From positions 1 to 64,000 of the forward strand of contig JAQCEM010000007.1 of the NCBI GenBank assembly GCA_027729635.1: a stretch of 64,000 nt of DNA. The letters run 5' to 3'. A program made the position numbers and the translations under genes. The DNA is from Casp-actino8 sp001510335 (GTDB lineage Bacteria; Actinomycetota; Acidimicrobiia; Acidimicrobiales; Ilumatobacteraceae). Shown one piece after another: positions 48,824 through 55,061 of this stretch (position 1 is its first letter; each line of letters begins with the position of its first letter). The notes under the pieces were generated by a model. The model searched no databases. It was not told the origin of the DNA and saw only the letters and a program-made list of their open reading frames with translations.

Positions 48824-49369
48824 CTATCGGCCCGAGAAAACCGATCTGATCAGGGGTTCAAAGTATTCGAGGGACTCGCTCTTGTACTCAGGGTCAAAAG
48901 CCACTTGGTCGTACTTGGCGCAAAACTCTTCGGTGTATTCGTAATGTGGATTGTCGCGGAATGCATCGCGAGTATTGCGATCAAGGCCGATGTGATGCCA
49001 AAAGTAATAGCCCTGGAAAATGCCGTGGTGTTCGACCATCCAGTGATTTGCTTCGCTCACGAAAGGCTTCACGATGGCTGAGGCGATTGCCGGGTGGTTG
49101 TATGGCGACAACGTGTCGCCGATGTCGTGAATGAGGGCACACGCGACATACTCATCTTTTTCCCCACCGCGCATTGCACGCGTTGCAGTTTGCAGCGAGT
49201 GCTCAAGACGTGACACCGGAAAACCGCCGTCATCACTTGCGAGATGACGCAGTTGTTCAAGGATGCGATCAGGAACAAGAGACTGAGTGTGTTTCATGCA
49301 CTGCATGATTTCGTCCCATTCGGCTTTCGTTGAATCTTCAAATCGAGTAAATGTTGCTTTGGCGTTCAT
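48824..49369 (-). CDS. HD-domain protein, possible diiron oxygenase
   Basis: 181 residues behind an AAGGGGG ribosome site. HD-superfamily ligands: H in RLEHSLQTATRA, HD in ALIHDIGD, HH in MVEHHGIF and FWHHIG, and a late Asp in AKYDQVAFDPEY. The short domain and FQGYYFWHHIG segment resemble the mixed-valent diiron oxygenase branch (PhnZ, myo-inositol oxygenase) rather than nucleotide phosphohydrolases. The conclusion rests on pattern only. The gene stands alone between the mod operon and the DinB-like gene. Confidence 0.7.
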   Translation of the reverse strand: MNAKATFTRFEDSTKAEWDEIMQCMKHTQSLVPDRILEQLRHLASDDGGFPVSRLEHSLQTATRAMRGGEKDEYVACALIHDIGDTLSPYNHPAIASAIVKPFVSEANHWMVEHHGIFQGYYFWHHIGLDRNTRDAFRDNPHYEYTEEFCAKYDQVAFDPEYKSESLEYFEPLIRSVFSGR

Positions 49370-49411
49370 ATGTCCCCCTTGGAATACCTATTAACAATAA
49401 CGAACCAACGT

Positions 49412-49445
49412 GATTCTGGTGCAGAATCGTTGCATAATTCGCAAC
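49412..49445. promoter_or_regulatory. Paired inverted repeats upstream of the HD gene
   Basis: GATTCTG-GTG-CAGAATC (49412-49428), followed at once by GTTGC-N7-GCAAC (49429-49445). They sit between the DinB-like stop and the HD-gene start, so they are operator or promoter-proximal candidates for the HD gene. There is no T-tract. Confidence 0.45.
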
Positions 49446-49468
49446 AAATCTGGACCGGAATCACAGGT

Positions 49469-50110
49469 TTAGAATTCAATTGCAGTGGTTGGGACGCGCA
49501 GGGGAGTTCCTTGGAGAAGCAATTTGATTTGTTCACCATCTAAGCCAAGTTGTTTCATTTGTTCAATGGACCTACGGCCAGTCAGGCTGCGCATGAGCTC
49601 AAAACGCGAGACCCCCGAATCAACGAGTTCTTGGGCTCGGCCTGGGGCCTTTCCTTCGACCATATTAAAAAGCCAGCCGAGGGCAATGTTGACTGCCAAA
49701 GATTCTTGTGCACCGGCACGTCCAACCGCGTGGCGCAAGTCGTGTTCGTGGGTCACTGCGTCCATCATCATTTGCGAATTAATAGGACTCGGAATGTGGG
49801 GCAGTAGAACATCAAATTCGGTCGCCGTTGCGAGAAGTGCGTCGGCGAGTTGGGAAAGTGATTCACCTTCGTGGCGATCAACTTGAGATTGAGTCCAGGC
49901 ATCAGTTGTCACGCCTTCCATCCGACCCGCCAAAATGTCCTCTGGGACTCCGACGATGTGCGGAATCAAACCGCTGACTTCCCAATCTGGGCAAAGCGGA
50001 ACTGACAAAGACGCTTGCGACTCGGGGATCTCACGAATCAGGCCCACGACTCGTGTACGAAACTCAAGATAAGCCCGTACGACTTCGGCATCAGACTGAA
50101 GAAAGGTCAT
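49469..50110 (-). CDS. Mycothiol-dependent maleylpyruvate isomerase-family (DinB-like) protein
   Basis: About 213 residues from ATG 50110 (an ATG five codons earlier is also possible). MDMPI/DinB four-helix fold with metal ligands in SGLIPHIVGVPEDI and the paired histidines DAVTHEHDLRHAVGRAGA. The late region (MRSLTGRRSIEQMKQLGLDG) matches the C-terminal domain common in actinobacteria. Such proteins use mycothiol as thiol cofactor; the substrate is not known. It is divergent from the ArsI/CadI-like gene, 42 bases apart. Confidence 0.82.
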   Translation of the reverse strand: MTFLQSDAEVVRAYLEFRTRVVGLIREIPESQASLSVPLCPDWEVSGLIPHIVGVPEDILAGRMEGVTTDAWTQSQVDRHEGESLSQLADALLATATEFDVLLPHIPSPINSQMMMDAVTHEHDLRHAVGRAGAQESLAVNIALGWLFNMVEGKAPGRAQELVDSGVSRFELMRSLTGRRSIEQMKQLGLDGEQIKLLLQGTPLRVPTTAIEF

Positions 50111-50152
50111 ATGGCAGTATGCCATCTCGTTTAAAAGTGATATGAATGAGAT

Positions 50153-50581
50153 ATGCGTTTACAACTTGCTCTCAACGTTGACAATCTGGAAGAAGCCATT
50201 GACTTCTACACAAAACTCTTTAATACCGAGCCCTTGAAAGTGAAGCCGGGCTACGCAAATTGGGCGATTATCGATCCGCCGCTGAAGTTGGTCATTTTTG
50301 AAAAAGGTGGTGAACACGGCACGATCAATCATCTTGGGGTTGAAACCGACACCGCCGAAGAAGTGGTTGAAGCAGATCGACGCCTTCGCAATGCCGGTTT
50401 GGCAACAACCGGCATAGACGACACCCAATGTTGTTTTGCGGAAAAAACTGAAACTTGGATTGACGGAGTGGACGGACATAGATGGGAGTTTTACGTCAAG
50501 CATTCTGATGTTGAACAGTTCGCCAATCTTTCGCTCGGTCGACAGGAAGAATCAGGCGGCAACGTGTGTTGCCCCTCGTGA
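50153..50581 (+). CDS. ArsI/CadI-family vicinal-oxygen-chelate protein
   Basis: 142 residues. VOC fold with LQLALNVDNLEEAIDFYTKLFNTEP, the metal ligands H60 (INHLGVE) and E112 (RWEFYVK), and the cysteine pair C93-C94 (DDTQCCFAEKTETWIDGVDGHRW). The first ligand position, His in ArsI C-As lyases, appears to be Gln4, as in cadmium-induced CadI proteins. A second Cys pair ends the protein (NVCCPS). It is predicted to bind thiophilic metals or cleave organoarsenicals. No arsR or arsC is adjacent. Confidence 0.85.
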   Translation: MRLQLALNVDNLEEAIDFYTKLFNTEPLKVKPGYANWAIIDPPLKLVIFEKGGEHGTINHLGVETDTAEEVVEADRRLRNAGLATTGIDDTQCCFAEKTETWIDGVDGHRWEFYVKHSDVEQFANLSLGRQEESGGNVCCPS

Positions 50582-50641
50582 AAAATTCGTCCCATACGAA
50601 AGTCCATTGACTCATCGTTCTCTTAGTTAGTCTGCGTCGGC

Positions 50642-50907
50642 ATGTGGTCGGCTTTTTTCCTAAGCTTCGGCGTCATCTTCGTTGCCGAATTGGGTGACAA
50701 GACGATGTTGGCGACTATCACGTTGGCGACCAAAGAAGGTGCATTTGGTACGTGGTTAGGATCAACTGTGGGCATGGTGGCCGCCGATGCATTGGCGATT
50801 TTGGTTGGCCGTCACTTAGGCTCGCGTCTGCCTGAAAAGACAATTCGTTACGGCGCCTCAACACTTTTGTCATCTTCGGAATTCTGTTGATTCTGCAAGG
50901 TGTTTAG
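50642..50907 (+). pseudogene. Frameshifted TMEM165/GDT1 (UPF0016) single-repeat protein
   Basis: The reading frame from ATG 50642 encodes a one-repeat GDT1 protein with the E-L-G-D-K-T cation motif and the GRHLGSRLPEKTIRYGASTL segment. It then goes out of frame at a run of four T (50865-50868) and stops at 50890. Restoring one T gives L-F-V-I-F-G-I-L-L-I-L-Q-G-V and a stop at 50905-50907, the normal family end. This is either a one-base deletion in the strain or a base-calling error. The protein would be a small Mn2+/Ca2+ exporter of about 88 residues. Confidence 0.8.
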
Positions 50908-50925
50908 TTGTTTATAGAAACTGGG

Positions 50926-51528
50926 CTAGCCGAGTAGGTCTTCGGCGGCTTGGCGAACTTGCCAGTCTCGATCTTCGAGGGCGGCTTTGAGCGCAGTCTC
51001 AACTTCGGGCGAATCAAAGGGTGCCAAAGCCAGCACTGCACGTCGGCGGATTGCGGGTTTGTCTTGGCATGCACTCAAGATGGCGGGAAGGCCTGACTCG
51101 TCACCGATTGCCCCGAGGGCCGCGACTGCGGCTTCCCGAACTAACGCATCATCATGATGAAGAACGAGACGGATTAATTCGTTGATCGTTTCGAGGCGCG
51201 CATTTTCATGTTCGCCACACGCCCAGGCCGCCATTTCAACGACCTGATGATCGGCATCTCGAAGCGATGGGACTAAATCAAAGCCAGGAAATAATGCTGC
51301 AAGTTCAGCCACGCGAATGCGCACCCGTGAATCAACATCCCGCGAAAAAGTCTCGAGAACTTCAACAGTTAGTTGATCAATGCGTGCCATTGCACCAAGC
51401 GCGGTTTCACGAATAGAACCATGTTCGTGCATGAGTGACTTGGTGATAAGATCGACATTTCCACTATGCCCAGCGATAACAATCGCTCGACGAAGTTCGG
51501 CGACATCGGGACTGTCAGTAGCGCTCAC
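50926..51528 (-). CDS. HEAT-repeat protein
   Basis: 200 residues made of about six HEAT-like helical pairs (for example HGSIRETALGAMARIDQL, SRVRIRVAELAALFP, DALVREAAVAALGAIGDESGLPAILSACQDKPAIRRRAVLALAPFDSPEVETALKAALEDRDWQVRQAAEDLLG). No enzymatic motif. Possibly a scaffold, or a phycobilin-lyase-like repeat protein. Its ATG overlaps the stop of the upstream membrane-protein gene (51525-51528). Confidence 0.85.
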   Translation of the reverse strand: MSATDSPDVAELRRAIVIAGHSGNVDLITKSLMHEHGSIRETALGAMARIDQLTVEVLETFSRDVDSRVRIRVAELAALFPGFDLVPSLRDADHQVVEMAAWACGEHENARLETINELIRLVLHHDDALVREAAVAALGAIGDESGLPAILSACQDKPAIRRRAVLALAPFDSPEVETALKAALEDRDWQVRQAAEDLLG

Positions 51529-51866
51529 AGTCGTGAAATGACATTCGTAACGATGAACGACAAAGCGGTGGCGATTACAATGGCCGCCACAATTCCGCCA
51601 ACTAAGGCAATCGCTCCAAGACCCGTGGCATCGAGAACCTTTCGCGCGATCGTTTCGGAGAGATCAGGTGCAGCGGTGTTCAAGGGGTTTGATTCATCTA
51701 AAAGTCGTTGATCAGACTGTCGTTGATCAGACTGTCGAGAGTGCTGTCCGGCGCGTGGCGGATGCGGAAAATTTCTGGCAGGCTTGCGCCACCCGATGAC
51801 AAGAAGTGCCAACATGGCTAAGCCGGCAATGATGCCTAGGCGGGTGGAGATTTCAGTGAGTGACAC
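51525..51866 (-). CDS. Two-helix membrane hypothetical protein
   Basis: 113 residues from GTG 51866: membrane helices near 8-26 (LGIIAGLAMLALLVIGW) and 85-110 (GAIALVGGIVAAIVIATALSFIVTNVI), joined by a Gln/Ser/Arg-rich linker that contains a duplicated SDQRQSDQR. Its start overlaps the start of the divergent PDZ-Lon gene by 11 bases (51856-51866). It is coupled to the HEAT gene. Family not recognised. Confidence 0.7.
   Translation of the reverse strand: MSLTEISTRLGIIAGLAMLALLVIGWRKPARNFPHPPRAGQHSRQSDQRQSDQRLLDESNPLNTAAPDLSETIARKVLDATGLGAIALVGGIVAAIVIATALSFIVTNVISRL
51706..51735. repeat. 15-bp perfect tandem duplication
   Basis: CGTTGATCAGACTGT occurs twice in tandem inside the membrane-protein gene. 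It adds five residues to the linker. Confidence 0.9.
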
Positions 51867-53013
51867 GCAGACAGAAAAGGTAGTCGCCCAACGGGTCGTT
51901 CCACCGTCGTTACGCGCTCAAGTTGTCGCCATCCCGTTTGTGACCATCGCGTTTATCTTGATCGTGACCGTTCTTGTTGCCATGGTCTGGCCCATGCAAA
52001 GGTATGAAACAGCGCCGGGACGGGCTGAATTCGTGGGATCGCGGCTGAGCGTTGCGGGTGACCAAGTGGTGGTGTATCCGCCTGAGCGGGGAGTCCGTTT
52101 TGTCACGGCATTAGGAACTGAACTGAACCCGCTACAAGCATTTATGGGCTGGATTGACCCATTTGTCAACGTCCTCACCTGTGAAGAGCGTTTTGGCGAC
52201 TGCAATCCCACCCAAAGTCGACAAGTTCAACTTGGAGCCATGGCCAATGCCAAGGAGATCGCGGCCTATGTGGCTTTGTCCTACCTTGGTTTTGACACAA
52301 CTTTTCAAGAAGGCCCTGCTCAAGTAGCAGGTTTTGACCCCTCAGTGTGTCCAGAAGACGCTCCCCCGCAACGGGCGTGCCAGGTTCTTGCGGTAGGAGA
52401 TGTGATCACTTCAATTGACGTCGGGGACGGTCCGATCGAGGTTGATGTCATATCAAAGTTGTCCGAGGCCCTCAAAAATGCCCAAGCAGGCGATATTGCC
52501 ACCCTTGAGGTGACTCCGCTGACCAACAACGGACCAGGTATACCCACGAATATTGAAGTTGAATTGATTCAGAGTCCTGACGATGCCTCCCGAACGCTGA
52601 TTGGCTTCAGCGCTCGAGATACGAGAACTGTGCAATTACCCTTCACCGTCAATTTTGATACTGATGACATTGGTGGCCCCTCGGCGGGCTTGTCGTTCAC
52701 CGTGGCCCTGATTGACAGTTTGACGAAAGGCGAACTCATTCCGTCACAAGGAGTGGCAGTGACGGGGACGATTCAAGACGATGGATCAGTGGGAGCCATA
52801 GGTGCGTTGGTGCAAAAATCGATTGCGGTCAAAAAATCTGGCGCCAAAATATTCTTGGTTCCAACTGCGCAAGGCCCCGATGACATTGCTGCTGCTCAAG
52901 CCGCAGTGGGCGATGCGGTCAAAATCGTGCCGGTCGCAACCCTGGGAGAGGCCTTAGAGGCGCTTGTGAATTTCGGCGGGGAGCGCGCCGTCTCACCAGT
53001 CAAGCAGGGGTGA
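51856..53013 (+). CDS. Membrane PDZ-Lon (S16) protease, YlbL-like
   Basis: 385 residues from GTG 51856 behind GGAG. One N-terminal membrane helix (about 28-48; VTIAFILIVTVLVAMVWPM), a long linker domain, a PDZ domain (about 170-250; QVLAVGDVITSIDVGDGP ... AGDIATLEVTP) and a Lon-type S16 domain. The catalytic Ser276 is in IGGPSAGLSF and Lys321 in GALVQKSIAVKKSG, and GVAVTGTIQDDGSVGAIG is intact. YlbL in Bacillus degrades the cell-division inhibitor YneA. It is followed by the DivIVA-like gene. Confidence 0.92.
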   Translation: MSDTQTEKVVAQRVVPPSLRAQVVAIPFVTIAFILIVTVLVAMVWPMQRYETAPGRAEFVGSRLSVAGDQVVVYPPERGVRFVTALGTELNPLQAFMGWIDPFVNVLTCEERFGDCNPTQSRQVQLGAMANAKEIAAYVALSYLGFDTTFQEGPAQVAGFDPSVCPEDAPPQRACQVLAVGDVITSIDVGDGPIEVDVISKLSEALKNAQAGDIATLEVTPLTNNGPGIPTNIEVELIQSPDDASRTLIGFSARDTRTVQLPFTVNFDTDDIGGPSAGLSFTVALIDSLTKGELIPSQGVAVTGTIQDDGSVGAIGALVQKSIAVKKSGAKIFLVPTAQGPDDIAAAQAAVGDAVKIVPVATLGEALEALVNFGGERAVSPVKQG

Positions 53014-53084
53014 AGTGACAAGCATTTTGGGTAAAACCCCTGATTGCCACCCTTTATCCACAGATATTTCGTACTCTTTGCTGA

Positions 53085-55043
53085 ATGGCTATCTCTTTTT
53101 CGCGACCCGACCCCTCGTCGCCGACCGCCGTCGCTGGCGCCACCTTTCCCTCGTCTCGCCGTGGCTTTGACCAGAACGAAGTTCGCGACTTTTTGCGGAT
53201 GGTTTCGGCTGAACTATCGCGGCAGCAAGAACGCATCACTTTTCTTGAGCGCGAACTACTGAATTCTCAGCAAGCCCTACCGACACCGCCGGTCGAACTG
53301 AATGAAGAAACGATCACCGAACTTCTGGGCGAAGAAACTGCCCGCATTGTTCACGCTGCTCGCGAAGCAGCAAGCAAGATCAAGGTTCGGTCAGAAGAAA
53401 CCGCAACGCGCCTGGTGCGCGAAGCCACCGATGAGGCCGCTCGAATTCGGGAAGATGCCGAACTTGAAGCAGCTCGTGTTCGACAAGATGCCACGTCAGA
53501 TGCTGAAGCCGAGATTTTGATGGCTAAGCAACAGGGTCGCGACATGGTGAATGAAGCACGCGCTTATCGCGAACGTGTCTTGGCCGATGTTGCACGCCGT
53601 CGTGAATTGGCACGCGAGCAAATTGAAGATTTGATGCACGGTCGTGACCGTATTGTGCAGGTATTTGATCGTGCGCGCATCGCTACCGAAGACGTGTTGC
53701 GCGAACTTGATGATGTAGCTGAAGAACCAAGCGAATTTGTGAATCTCGCCCCGACAACTGGTCCAATTCCCATCATTGTTCAGGCCGATGAAATTGAAGC
53801 CCGTGAAGCAGTGCGCCCCGCAATTTCATCAGCGCCGGCCTTTGCCCCGTACGATCAGGACGAAGATGTTGCGGTGATGGACGCCGAAGTGGTGATTGAT
53901 CGCTCTGCATTGATTGAAGATGTTGTCGTAACCAAACATACAGTGACCGAACAAATCATTGTTGAAGAAAAAGTTGTTGACGTGGCAGCAGTTGCTGATG
54001 TTTTGGTCATTGAAGATGAAGCCCCCATCGCACCAGTCGTTGAATTGGTAGTTGAGGCTCCTGTTTCAAATGTTGTACCTCTATTTGCTCGTCAGGAAAC
54101 ACCAGCAGTCGTCAAAAATGCCGTTGATATTGATAGCGAGTTAGACGATGACGCGGATGATGAGAATGACCCTCGGCTTGTCATCGTTGAACAAAAGGCC
54201 AAGGTAGTTGTACCGCCAGCCGATGACATCTTTGCCAAGTTGCGCCGCTCTGGCGCCGAGTCGGTTGCCAAAGAAGTCGCAACGACCCAAGTGAAAAAGA
54301 CTGAGCCGAAAAAGAAGGCAGTCGACAAAGTTGTTGAACCGATCGTAGAAACCGTTGTGGTATCAGAAGTTGAAGAGGTTGCGGTTGCAACTCCGTTTGA
54401 ACTTCGAGATGCTGCTTTGGCTCCCGTGATTGCGGCAATGTCGCGCAAGTTGAAGCGTGTTCTTGCTGATGAACAAAATGAAGTTCTTGATATTTTGCGT
54501 GGGAAGCTTTCGGTGAAAACGCTTGACGCAATTGTTGGTCCCAAAGCCGATCATTCAGCGCGCACGATCGAAGCGCTTGAGGCTTCATTGAAAGCGGGAG
54601 CTTTGGCTGGCGCAAAGTCTTTGTCTGATGCTTCTGATAAAGAACTTCAGAAAATGGTTGCTACTCAAATCGCAGCAATCAACGAATACCTCATCGCTAC
54701 GGTGGTCGTGCCTTTGCGTGAACGTTTAAGTCGCAGCATTTCACAAGCATCGGGTGACAACGCCGAACTCACTTCGCTTGTTCGTGTGGTTTATCGCGAG
54801 TGGAAGAATCAGCATGTTGACACTCAGGTTGACAATATTGCACAGACTTCGTTTGGGCGCGGTGCCTTTGCTGCGCTGACCCCTGGTATGAAAGTTTGCT
54901 GGAAGGTTGATCCGGATGGTCCAGCCTGTGCGGACGCGGAAGATAACTCGCTTGCGGGATTTGTGAGCGCTGGTGAGGCTTTCCCCACTGGGCACACACA
55001 TGCGCCAGCGCATGCTGGTTGCCGCTGTGCACTTGCCCGTTAA
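53085..55043 (+). CDS. DivIVA-like coiled-coil protein
   Basis: 652 residues. N-terminal DivIVA-type targeting segment (FPSSRRGFDQNEVRDFLRMVSAELSRQQERI, about 22-52) followed by a long coiled coil (about 80-215, ATP-synthase-b-like EAARIREDAELEAARVRQDATSDAEAEILMAKQQGRDM). A Val/Glu/Ala-rich low-complexity middle (about 230-440) follows. The C-terminal helical domain ends in a cysteine-bearing, cation-site-like tail (VDPDGPACADAEDNSLAG ... THAPAHAGCRCAL). DivIVA proteins mark poles and septa. Adjacent UPF0182 and PDZ-Lon genes suggest envelope growth functions. Confidence 0.82.
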   Translation: MAISFSRPDPSSPTAVAGATFPSSRRGFDQNEVRDFLRMVSAELSRQQERITFLERELLNSQQALPTPPVELNEETITELLGEETARIVHAAREAASKIKVRSEETATRLVREATDEAARIREDAELEAARVRQDATSDAEAEILMAKQQGRDMVNEARAYRERVLADVARRRELAREQIEDLMHGRDRIVQVFDRARIATEDVLRELDDVAEEPSEFVNLAPTTGPIPIIVQADEIEAREAVRPAISSAPAFAPYDQDEDVAVMDAEVVIDRSALIEDVVVTKHTVTEQIIVEEKVVDVAAVADVLVIEDEAPIAPVVELVVEAPVSNVVPLFARQETPAVVKNAVDIDSELDDDADDENDPRLVIVEQKAKVVVPPADDIFAKLRRSGAESVAKEVATTQVKKTEPKKKAVDKVVEPIVETVVVSEVEEVAVATPFELRDAALAPVIAAMSRKLKRVLADEQNEVLDILRGKLSVKTLDAIVGPKADHSARTIEALEASLKAGALAGAKSLSDASDKELQKMVATQIAAINEYLIATVVVPLRERLSRSISQASGDNAELTSLVRVVYREWKNQHVDTQVDNIAQTSFGRGAFAALTPGMKVCWKVDPDGPACADAEDNSLAGFVSAGEAFPTGHTHAPAHAGCRCALAR

Positions 55044-55049
55044 CACAAC

Positions 55050-55061
55050 TAGTCTCAGTGT
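55050..55061 (+). promoter_or_regulatory. Leaderless promoter of UPF0182 gene
   Basis: TAGTCT (55050-55055) ends seven bases before GTG 55062, directly after the DivIVA-like stop. Confidence 0.5.

Noticed and set aside
50642..50907. Second selenoprotein via the TGA at 50888-50890
   Set aside because: Reading through this TGA gives no family-like sequence. A one-base shift earlier restores the normal GDT1 end, so it is a frameshift and not Sec.
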